Shown here: positions 41,927-50,500 of the stretch, piece by piece
Layout: every line of letters begins with the position of its first letter
How positions within the stretch are numbered: position 1 is the first letter of the stretch
Source of the DNA: CAZTDD01 sp964612675
GTDB lineage: Bacteria; Hinthialibacterota; Hinthialibacteria; Hinthialibacterales; JAKPRU01
Length of the DNA: 64,000 bases
Direction: 5' to 3'
Assembly: GCA_964612675.1 (NCBI GenBank)
Contig: CAZTDD010000017.1
Location: 1-64,000, forward strand
Made by a program: the position numbers and the translations under genes
The notes under the pieces: generated by a model
Database searches by the model: none
What the model was told of the DNA's origin: nothing
The model's input: only the letters and a program-made list of their open reading frames with translations

Positions 41927-41951
41927 ACGGCTCCCCGAGGGAGCCGTTTCG
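41927..41951 (+). terminator. Rho-independent terminator after tRNA-Phe
   Basis: Perfect nine-base stem ACGGCTCCC / GGGAGCCGT with loop CGA, followed by TTCGTTTT. Confidence 0.85.
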
Positions 41952-41960
41952 TTTTATTCC

Positions 41961-41997
41961 CTGGAATCGATTTGGTTTGTCCGGGGATCGATTCCAG
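41961..41997. repeat. Inverted repeat upstream of glyA
   Basis: CTGGAATCGAT (41961-41971) and ATCGATTCCAG (41987-41997) are perfect 11-base arms around a 15-base loop. No T run follows. It may be a leader hairpin or operator for glyA, 130 bases downstream. Confidence 0.55.
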
Positions 41998-42126
41998 TAG
42001 GCTAACGAGCGAACATCGTCCCTTGGCGCAAAGAACTACCTGGACTACGATGGCTTTCTTGCTGCGAAAGAAAACGTACATTTCTAATAGAGACACAATT
42101 CACCTTACATTTGGAGGAAAATCACC

Positions 42127-43380
42127 GTGAGCTCACTTCTCGCATCCGCCGATCCCGAAGTTTTCAAAGCCGTTCAAGGAGAGGTCGACCGCCAGCGATA
42201 CACTCTGGAAATGATCGCATCGGAGAATTTTTGTTCACCGGCGGTTCTTGCGGCGATGGGGACACCTCTGACGAATAAGTATGCGGAAGGATATCCGGGC
42301 CGGCGGTATTACGGCGGATGTGCCTCGGTGGACATCGCCGAGAGCTTAGCGATCGAACGTGCCAAAGAACTCTTCGGCGCCGACCACGCAAATGTCCAAC
42401 CCCATTCCGGTTCGCAGGCCAATATGGCGGCCTACCTGGCGCTGGCCAAACCGGGAGCCACCGTGATGGGGTTGAAACTGCCGCACGGAGGACATCTGAC
42501 CCACGGCAGTTCGGTGAATTTCTCGGGCCAGCTGTTCAACGTTGTTTCATACGGTTTGCATCCCGAAACGGAGCGAATTGAACTTGACGATTTTATCGCT
42601 TCGGTCAACGAGCACCGCCCGGACATCGTTGTCCTCGGAAGCAGCGCCTATCCACGGATCACCGACTTCGCGAAATTCGCCGAAGCCGCGAAAGATGCGG
42701 GAGCCAAGGTTGTAGCGGACATCGCTCATACCGCGGGGCTTGTTGCGGCGGGAGTCCATCCCACGCCGGTCGGGAATTGCGATGTCGTGACTACCACCAC
42801 CCACAAGACACTGCGCGGTCCACGCGGGGGGATGATCCTTTGTAACGAGGAATGGCGAAAAGAAATCAACAAGAAAGTTTTCCCGTTCTCTCAGGGGGGA
42901 CCGCTGATGCACGTGATCGCCGCCAAGGCGGTCGCATTCAAGGAAGCACTCGAACCGCAGTTCAAAACCTACCAGCAGCAAATCGTCGAGAATGCCAAAG
43001 CTTTGGCGAAACGCCTCACAGATCGTGGTCTCACACTGGTCACCGGCGGAACGGACACACACCTGATGCTGCTGAATCTCACTCCGCAAGGTCTCACCGG
43101 GAAAGAAACCGAGGATGCTCTCGAACGGGCAGGAATCACCACGAACAAGAATACTGTCCCCAACGAAACGCAGAAACCTACAGTGACCAGCGGCGTTCGT
43201 ATCGGTACGCCCGCGCTCACCACAAGGGGGATGGGTATCAAGGAAATGGAACAGGTCGGGGACTGGATCGCAGATGTGATCGATTCAAAGTTCGACGAAG
43301 AGGTCATCAAACGGACCCGGGAGCAGATTCGAGAACTCTGCGAAGCGTTCCCCCTTTATGAAGGCTGGTCTGTTGCGTAG
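42127..43380 (+). CDS. glyA: Serine hydroxymethyltransferase
   Basis: A 417-aa PLP enzyme that converts serine and tetrahydrofolate to glycine and methylene-tetrahydrofolate in the cytosol. The PLP lysine is K227 in VTTTTHKTLRGPRGG. Other hallmarks are MIASENFCSPAVLAAMGTPL, NKYAEGYPGRRYYGGC, QPHSGSQANMAAYLAL and the C-terminal GVRIGTPALTTRGMG. Length matches bacterial GlyA. Translation starts at GTG 42127 with GGAGGA upstream. No glycine riboswitch is visible in the leader; an 11-base inverted repeat lies there. Confidence 0.98.
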   Translation: MSSLLASADPEVFKAVQGEVDRQRYTLEMIASENFCSPAVLAAMGTPLTNKYAEGYPGRRYYGGCASVDIAESLAIERAKELFGADHANVQPHSGSQANMAAYLALAKPGATVMGLKLPHGGHLTHGSSVNFSGQLFNVVSYGLHPETERIELDDFIASVNEHRPDIVVLGSSAYPRITDFAKFAEAAKDAGAKVVADIAHTAGLVAAGVHPTPVGNCDVVTTTTHKTLRGPRGGMILCNEEWRKEINKKVFPFSQGGPLMHVIAAKAVAFKEALEPQFKTYQQQIVENAKALAKRLTDRGLTLVTGGTDTHLMLLNLTPQGLTGKETEDALERAGITTNKNTVPNETQKPTVTSGVRIGTPALTTRGMGIKEMEQVGDWIADVIDSKFDEEVIKRTREQIRELCEAFPLYEGWSVA

Positions 43381-43425
43381 TAGCGCCGATACGGTGGTTT
43401 GCCCGTAAAGAAAGAAGCACCAAGA

Positions 43426-43714
43426 CCGTCATTGCGAGCCTCGGACCGGCGGTGTCGGCGATTCGGGGAGGAATCGTTCGCAGATAGGACAAGTGACAAG
43501 TAGCGGGTGGCCCCGATTGCTTGTCAATCGGGCTGGCGAAGCCACAAGAGGCCGGTTGGCTGTTTGTCCGTTTTCTTTCGTGCTTTCGTGGCTCTTTCGT
43601 GCCTTCGTGTTTCATTGCCTTACCAGCCTGCGTTGTTCTACTCCGGTTTCTTGCCCAGCAGCCCCTTTCTTCACCAAATAATTGGCGCCGCCGGTCCGGG
43701 GCTTGCGATGATTG
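43426..43714. repeat. Large inverted repeat with CCGTCATTGCGAG ends
   Basis: CCGTCATTGCGAGCCTCGG (43426-43444) continuing ACCGGCGG faces CCGCCGGTCCGGGGCTTGCG (43688-43707) continuing ATGATTG, with 23 of 27 positions paired and about 235 bases between. Inside are CCGATTG-CTTGT-CAATCGG (43512-43530) and TTCGTG iterations (43575-43612). Same family as 3192 and 20371. It explains the gap 43381-43801. Confidence 0.7.
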
Positions 43715-43801
43715 TTCCATATACGGGATGAGGGGATACACTGGACGCGATAACACGGTAGAATAGGTCTCACTCGGTAGTGGATAAAGGAGCTGAGTGT
43801 T

Positions 43802-44377
43802 ATGAGACCAAGAACCGGATTTACTCTGATCGAACTCCTGATTGTGGTCGCGATCATCGGCATTCTTGCGGCCATCGCCGTCCCGAACTTTCTGAACGCC
43901 CAAATCCGCGCCAAACTCGCTAGAACGGAAGCGGACATGAAGGCGCTCGAAACCGCTATCGAATCCTACAAAATCGACACCAACAAATACGTTGGCAATT
44001 TCAAACTAGCACGGCTGAGCAGTCCGGTATCGTATATTGGCGTAATCCCCGAGGACCCTTTCGGGCCAATCGCGGAATCGGACTTTGGGTATGGGACGGT
44101 GCTGAACGCATACGGCAGTCCGATCAAGAAATACTACATTTATCACGGGCCTCCTACGTTGGATTTCAATGAACGGATGATCCGGCATAATATCCGCTGG
44201 GTACTTACCGGACTCGGTCCGGATCACGGCTGGTTCGACAGTTCCTCGGGTGGTGAGCCTTCTTACCCGCGCTACAGCGCGACGAACGGTCTGGTCAGCC
44301 GGGGAAACATCGAACGTGTCGGTCCCGGCAACATTCCGCAGAAAACCTATCGAGACAACTGGGACTCGAGCCAATAG
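43802..44377 (+). CDS. Prepilin-type protein, family member 4
   Basis: A 191-aa protein with leader MRPRT before GFTLIELLIVVAIIG, and helix ILAAIAVPNFLNAQIRAKLA. The globular part has LSSPVSYIGVIPEDPFGPIA and ends YSATNGLVSRGNIERVGPG plus a short basic tail. AAGGAG precedes the ATG. More diverged from members 2 and 3 than those are from each other, but it carries both family signatures. It stands alone between glyA and a secreted coiled-coil gene. Confidence 0.92.
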   Translation: MRPRTGFTLIELLIVVAIIGILAAIAVPNFLNAQIRAKLARTEADMKALETAIESYKIDTNKYVGNFKLARLSSPVSYIGVIPEDPFGPIAESDFGYGTVLNAYGSPIKKYYIYHGPPTLDFNERMIRHNIRWVLTGLGPDHGWFDSSSGGEPSYPRYSATNGLVSRGNIERVGPGNIPQKTYRDNWDSSQ

Positions 44378-44522
44378 GGTCAAAGCCGACATGAGTTCGA
44401 GCCTGTCGGTTGCAGATTCAGGTTGATCCCGCCTTTCGTATGCGAGACGATAACGATGAAGATCGTGATTCGTTTCTTTGAAAGAAGGCGGAGCTTTTTC
44501 GGAAGCTTTATGTTACACTACC

Positions 44523-44528
44523 TATAAT
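44523..44528 (+). promoter_or_regulatory. -10 box upstream of the secreted coiled-coil gene
   Basis: A perfect TATAAT 25 bases before ATG 44554; the -35 region is poor. Confidence 0.4.
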
Positions 44529-44553
44529 TTCCGGCCGGTTTCTGGTGAGAGTG

Positions 44554-46242
44554 ATGAATGGGAGAAGCCATAGTCGTGTGCAAATCAGCCTGATGGGCCT
44601 GACAGTGCTCGTTGCGATCTCGTTGTGCGGAGCGGGCCGGGTTCACGGGGCTGATTGGAAAAAACCGCTGGACTGGATCCCGGACCGTTTCAAACCGGCT
44701 GCGATGGGCGGTGGACCGTCCTGGGAGCCTGTGGTGATGTGGGACGAGCAGTTGGGTGAGAAACGTGGGCTTCGTGTGGCGCTGATGCCCGTGGTGGAGA
44801 ATGAGCAGAATCTCCCCATCGACCGGCGGATGACGGTTGATATGCAGACCTACATGCGTCAATTCTGTGCGGAGGTAATTACCGTTCTGGACGTGCAGGA
44901 TCCCGAGTTACGGGACCGCTTGGACTCCGCGCTCAACCGATGCATTAACCAATGGAAGCAGCGGGGACGAATCGATCCTCAAATCCTTGCTCCGATTTTG
45001 CCGGATATCGCGCTTGATGCGGTGTTTCTGTTCGAAAGGAATGTGTACGAACAGGCATGGCGGGGGAATAGGAAACTGTTCCGTGTCGGCCTGGAGGGAG
45101 CGGCGTTCGCCGTCGACACGGGAGACATGATATTCGAGGCGGAGGCCCTGGAGAACTCCCCGTGGTCGGGGATGCAGAATACGATCTATCGGGTGGAACG
45201 CCTGGCGATTCGCTCGTTGCTGGATCAGTTCCATACCCGATTGAAAGAAATCGCGGCCATCGTGGATCAGCAGCACCAGGCGCAGATCGAGGCCGCCGTT
45301 CGAGAGGAAGAAGAACGAAAGCGTAAACTGGCCGAAGCGATCCGGCAGGAAGAAGCGGAACTCAAAGAATTGACCCAGAAGGCCGGTGCAGTTTTGATGT
45401 CGGCCACCCAACCGGCGGATCGGATTGCCGAAATTCGGGATAAGCGTCAGGCGATTTTGAGCAGTCTGGAAGCGCCCGGGATGGAGCAACCCGAGGAACA
45501 GCTGGAACAGCGCCGTCAGATCGCCGCGGAACTGGAGACTCTGTTGGCACAACAACGGAAATATCAAGCCGAACAGGACCGGCTTGCCCGTCAACCTCCC
45601 CCGGACGAACCGGTGGAGGCCCCGGAGGATCTGCCCGGCTCGGAAGAACCGACGGCCGGAGATCTTCTGATCGATTTCTCGGGGATTCTTACGGCTACGC
45701 CTACCTGGACGCCGACGCCGCGCAGCTATGTGCCACCGGGAGCTTTCGAACTGCCTGGAAGGCGGCGCCCCACGCCGTTGCCGCCGCTCAGGCGTCCGAC
45801 TCCGACGGCCACGCCGACACCGGATTATATCCCACGAGCCAAGCGCCTTATGCCGCTGGACGATTACGTTCCGCCCGAGGAAGCGGGATTGCCGGAAACT
45901 GCGACTTCCGGGATCCCTCTCTCGGCGACGGCGGGAATACCTTCTCCGGCAACCGCCTCGATTCCGGAGACCGCCACGGCGGCCGTTCCATTTCCTGCAA
46001 CCGGTTCGCTCATGGGAGCCACGGACGCGGTGACCGATGCCACCGGATCTCTTACGGAGCCCTCGGGCGCAGTGGCACCCGCGACGATTCCGTTCACTTC
46101 GCCTCCCAGCGAGCAACTCCTTGACGAAGTCGATAGACTGCGTCGCCGCAGCCAAGGAGCGGGACAGGAACCGGGATCATCTATGCAACTTGGTCCTTCC
46201 GGCGATCTCGGACTTCCCGAGATGCAGTCGATCCAACGCTGA
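44554..46242 (+). CDS. Secreted protein with coiled coil and proline/alanine-threonine repeats
   Basis: A 562-aa exported protein. The signal peptide ends near RVHGADW. A globular domain of about 200 residues (LRVALMPVVENEQNLPIDRR, PILPDIALDAVFLFERNVYE, AFAVDTGDMIFEAEALENSP) recalls CsgG/FlgO-like secreted domains, but only weakly. A long coiled coil follows (AAVREEEERKRKLAEAIRQE), then a proline-rich low-complexity region with TPTWTPTPR and a run of about nine-residue units such as ETATSGIP, SATAGIP, PATASIP and ETATAAVP. GGTGAG precedes ATG 44554; GTG 44545 is an alternative. Probably a periplasmic or cell-envelope structural protein. Confidence 0.75.
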   Translation: MNGRSHSRVQISLMGLTVLVAISLCGAGRVHGADWKKPLDWIPDRFKPAAMGGGPSWEPVVMWDEQLGEKRGLRVALMPVVENEQNLPIDRRMTVDMQTYMRQFCAEVITVLDVQDPELRDRLDSALNRCINQWKQRGRIDPQILAPILPDIALDAVFLFERNVYEQAWRGNRKLFRVGLEGAAFAVDTGDMIFEAEALENSPWSGMQNTIYRVERLAIRSLLDQFHTRLKEIAAIVDQQHQAQIEAAVREEEERKRKLAEAIRQEEAELKELTQKAGAVLMSATQPADRIAEIRDKRQAILSSLEAPGMEQPEEQLEQRRQIAAELETLLAQQRKYQAEQDRLARQPPPDEPVEAPEDLPGSEEPTAGDLLIDFSGILTATPTWTPTPRSYVPPGAFELPGRRRPTPLPPLRRPTPTATPTPDYIPRAKRLMPLDDYVPPEEAGLPETATSGIPLSATAGIPSPATASIPETATAAVPFPATGSLMGATDAVTDATGSLTEPSGAVAPATIPFTSPPSEQLLDEVDRLRRRSQGAGQEPGSSMQLGPSGDLGLPEMQSIQR

Positions 46243-46324
46243 CGCGACTGAACCGCCCCACCCTCGACGTTCGTTCGGAAGACAGTACCATGTTTCCTGA
46301 ACGTCTCCTTGGTAACCTCCTCTT

Positions 46325-47278
46325 ATGATAGAACTTTCTGAACTCCAGGATATCGCCTGTACGGCAAACGACGGTGTGGTGGTTGCTCTCGGTGTTTTTG
46401 ACGGCGTTCATCGGGCACACCAGGCGATTCTAGCTGAATGTGTGGAACGGGCGCGCAAAAACAACGGGACGGCGGCTGTTTTTACCTTCCGAAACCATCC
46501 TACAGAGGTTTTTGCACCAAAACACCCGGCTTTGCTGCTGACCCCCCACCCGATCAAAAGGGCGATCCTGGCGGAGTCGGGAATCGATCTTCTCGTCGCT
46601 CCCGAGTTCGATCAAGCGCTCGCGGACATGGCTCCCGAAGCGTTTATTGAGGACATACTGGGCGGGCGGTTGTCTGCACGGGGTATTTGTGTAGGATTCA
46701 ATTTCCGGTTTGGACGGCGGCGGCGAGGGGATGCGGCAATGCTTTCTTCGTATGAGGGGAGGCTTTTCAAGAAGGTTACCGTCATGCCCCGCCACGAACT
46801 GGACGGCGTACCGATCAGCAGTACCCGCATTCGGGAAGATATTATCTGCGGCGATCTGACCGCCGCAGAAGCGATGCTGGGGCGTCCGCACCGCCTGGCG
46901 GGCCTTGTCGTTCATGGAGAAAAACGCGGCCGGATCCTCGGATTCCCAACGGCAAATTTGGAGATTTCGAATCAGCCCATGCCGCCGGTCGGTATCTACG
47001 GAGCCCGGGTCTGTTTCGAGCCGGACTTCAAAGAGGGTATAGATAGCCTGATGTATATCGGCTCGGCCCCTACATTCCATCCGAATGGCTCGAACGCGCC
47101 GGTGCGCGTCGAAGTCTTTCTGATGAATTGGGAAGGAGATTTGTACGGGCATGACCTGTATGTCGAGATTTTGTGCCATATACGAGACGATCGTGTTTTC
47201 GACGATCCGGCACAACTGGCGGCACAGATTGAGCAGGACCGCCAGTTTTTTGTAAACTGGTTAGCAGCGCATCGTTGA
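46325..47278 (+). CDS. ribF: Bifunctional riboflavin kinase / FAD synthetase
   Basis: A 317-aa enzyme that makes FMN from riboflavin and then FAD. The N-terminal nucleotidyltransferase domain has ALGVFDGVHRAHQAIL, CVGFNFRFGRRRRGD and ISSTRIREDI. The C-terminal kinase domain from about residue 185 has GEKRGRILGFPTANLE, GIYGARV and the RVEVFLMNWEGDLYG region. Length matches the family. The ATG has no convincing ribosome binding site upstream (the sequence there is pyrimidine-rich), and no FMN riboswitch is visible. The giant gene begins 246 bases downstream. Confidence 0.95.
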   Translation: MIELSELQDIACTANDGVVVALGVFDGVHRAHQAILAECVERARKNNGTAAVFTFRNHPTEVFAPKHPALLLTPHPIKRAILAESGIDLLVAPEFDQALADMAPEAFIEDILGGRLSARGICVGFNFRFGRRRRGDAAMLSSYEGRLFKKVTVMPRHELDGVPISSTRIREDIICGDLTAAEAMLGRPHRLAGLVVHGEKRGRILGFPTANLEISNQPMPPVGIYGARVCFEPDFKEGIDSLMYIGSAPTFHPNGSNAPVRVEVFLMNWEGDLYGHDLYVEILCHIRDDRVFDDPAQLAAQIEQDRQFFVNWLAAHR

Positions 47279-47524
47279 AACCAGTGTTGACCGATCTGTA
47301 AACTAGCCTGAAAATAGAAGTTCCCCCGGGCGCAACGTTGTCGGCTTCGCCCGTATGCCATATCTCAACCTTTGGCTGAATCACTAGGGCGGTTGTCAAA
47401 AGCAGGGGCGTTTTTGTGGAAGGTATCGGGTTCCGGAATCCTGTCTTCTGGAATCTTCCAAATCGCCCGCCAAAGTGGACTTTTGACGGCAATCCTAAGA
47501 AACATTTGATGGAGTCTATTTATT

Positions 47525-50500
47525 ATGGATCGTTTCATTTTGCCCATCCACTGCGTGGACCGGACCTCCCCCAAAACGCATATCGAGGTCGCTCGCCGAG
47601 AGCCCGGCGTCGAACTCAGCCGAACGCGTTGTCGGCTGCCGAGCCGCCTCGCCACTTTGGAGATTGAGAATGAGGAATCCGAAAGCGACGCGACGTTGCT
47701 CCCAAAAGTCATTCTCGAGGATGCAGCCCGTGAAGTTCTCCGGCGGGGAACCGCGAGGCGGCTGAACAAGCTGATCGAGAAGATCCCGAACGGAACCGTC
47801 GAGTTCTGCTGGCGGAAACAGCATGACGTGCTCGCCGATGTTCAACCCGGGCAGACTCCCACCATCAATGTCGCAGCCGACCTTTTCAGCGAAATCGGCC
47901 TCTCGCTAACGGAGCAGGACGATGAGGGACAACCCCGCGATGAGGAGACTGTCCAAGGAGGACAACTGCTTGCCGGCGCGATCCTGGTTTTCGGAGTTTC
48001 CGTTGCGGCGGGAGATGGGCAGCGCGAATCGCTGCACCGGGTACTTGATTTCTACCTGTCTTTGGATGCCGACCGGCGCAGCGCCTTTCTCAATATACTT
48101 TCAAAGCGAGTTATCGATCGGGGCAACGTGTTCCGGATCTTCCTCCGCAGCGCGTCCAGCGCAGAGCTCGCCATGCAGATGGAGGGCGTGCGAAGCGGCC
48201 GCTTCGAGCATATCTCCTATGAAGATCTGACCGACCTGGGCAATGAACTTCTGGCGATATACCGTTCCATCCCAGCCTCCGCCGAGAAGATCGGCAAAAG
48301 CGCTTTCCAGAAAGTTGTCAAAGCGCTCAAACAAACCGGCGAAGAAGGCGAAGATACGGCCAAGACACTTGAACAACTTGGCCCCGAGAGACCGCGCGAG
48401 TTTTTGCGTCTTTGCCAGACAAATGTTCGAGAAATCGAGGGCGCTCTGAAATGGCGCGATCTGTGGGTGACCTGGGTGATCGGTCAGTCACGCTTCGATC
48501 TGCCGTACGATCACGAAAGAGTGCTCGGCATCCTCGAACAACCCGAAGAGGATGTCGACCTTCATCGAGCCCTGATCAATGAAGCCGTTGTCAATACATT
48601 CGATCCGGAGGTCGAGGGCCACAATATACGGAGAATCGCCGATTGGTCGCTCGAGAATAACGTTCGTCTCGTGGGCGGCCGCCTGTCACGAGCATTCGGA
48701 AACCAGGCCCATCTCCTTTCGGTAAGCCGGTTGATTACGGAGAAAACCGATCTTCTCAGCGTTGCTGAATCGATCCACAGTCAATGCCGCTTGGTTCGCG
48801 ATCTGGAGACTTTTTCGACTCGGCTTGTCAGTTTGATGGGACGGCCGGGCGAGATTCCTTATGCGATGGCGGTCGGTGCGATCGATCATCTGGAGGAAGC
48901 GCTGATTAAGTATCAGTCCTCCTGTCTTGAGGCGATCATGCAGGAGCGGGAAGAGGCGGAACGCCGGCTGCTTCACGGAGGGATCGAGGAACGATCCGAG
49001 CGCGAAAGGGAGGACCTGTTCACCGATGTCAAGCACATCTTCGATTTGGTCGCCGACCTTCGCGACACCCTCTCCAAAGCGCAGCAACGGGATGCGGCCT
49101 ACGTGATTCTTCTGCAGCGGATGCATCCCGCGGAAACGGTGAATCTGGCAAACGCGAACGCATTTCGCGAGGTCCACCCCGGAAAAGAAGAAGACCTGAA
49201 AGACCTGCCGCGCCGCGGTGGGCATAACACATACGCTTCCTCGGGTCCCGGGCGCATTGTTCTTCCCGACGGAGATATCGACGACTCTCACTGGATTATC
49301 AAGGTCCAGGATTGGATCGAGGCGATCCCGCTGTTCATTCATGAGCGCGTAATCCGCAAGACAGTGGAAATCGGAGGCGAAGAACGCGTCGTCGAGTTGG
49401 TCGAGACGGAGGTCGATCAGGAGGCCATGGAGGCGTTCTTCCGGCTGCACGCCGAGTATTGGGCACGGAATATCGAAGAGGTCATGGATTCGGAGCATAT
49501 CGCTTTGGCTCGCGATCTTTTGGCCCGCAAAGAGCCCAAGCTCCGCCGGGAAGCGGATCGTCTGTTGGAAGACGATCCCGCGCTGGGCGACGCGGAGGCC
49601 GTTCGGCAGGTGCTCAAATCGCGGCCTGGAATCGCGGAACTGGTTGGTCCTGTGGCAGCCGTGGTCGCCGTGTCCGCCGGGGAATCGGTTGGAGAAATTA
49701 ACCGCACCATCGAAGAAACCGGCCTTCTGCGCCGCGAGGTGCTGGACCGCGTGCTCATCGGTGGCGAGAACGGCCCGTCGCAAATCGGGCTCGTATTCAA
49801 TGAGTCCGACTCCCCGGCCAAACTGGCCGAACGCTGTAGAGCCCTGTCAGAGGACGAGGAAAGCAGGCGCCTTGGGCTTCGCGGGATGGAACGCCTTCGT
49901 CCGGTCCCCACATTGCACATTCTCACAACGGAATCCGCCGGGATGACGGAGGGGTATGTGCAAACCTGGATTGAAGAAGAAATATCACTCAGCAACGCTG
50001 TTCGGGGAGAAGGGCTTCGGGAGGAAGTCAAGAAACGCCTGGATCGCTACCGGAACCGGATGATCCATATCGGCGAAAAAGTCATCCACGAATTCGGTAT
50101 GGAAGTCGTAATCGATGAAGCCATGGCGGAGCAGCGGATCGACCGGAACCGCGCTATCCAAACCGTCGTGATGTCATTCAAACCCGTAGCCGATGAGTTC
50201 GCAAAACTTGCGGTTCTTCTGGACGAGGAACCGGACGGCGATCCCGATGCGGAATCGGTTACCGATCCACCGTCGGTCGACAAACTGATCGAAAAACGCC
50301 GTGGTGAGCTCGAGGCGTTATGTGTACCTCGCGTGATTGCGAACAACGGTCGAGCGATTCAAGACAAAGTAGATGCGTTCATGCACGAAACACCGGGCAT
50401 CGATCTGCCGACCGCTCAGCGCTCGGTGATCGACGCGGACAAAGACTACGCGGAGGAATTGGAGAATCTCGTTCGCTTCCAGGCGCGTCAGGAGGTATTG

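Noticed and set aside
41961..42126. Possible glycine riboswitch before glyA.
   Set aside because: I do not see the paired aptamer motifs of the family, only a simple inverted repeat.
44908..46155. Antisense frame of 415 codons opposite the coiled-coil protein.
   Set aside because: Arginine-rich mirror of low-complexity coding sequence; the sense strand has a signal peptide, domain order and a ribosome binding site.
46243..46324. Possible FMN riboswitch before ribF.
   Set aside because: The 82-base gap is too short for the aptamer and shows none of its conserved elements.
48686..49783. Several long antisense frames inside the giant gene (also near 51071-51781 and 53945-54535).
   Set aside because: High-GC coding DNA often leaves antisense frames open. 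These lack ribosome binding sites and family features, while the sense frame is continuous over 2652 codons.
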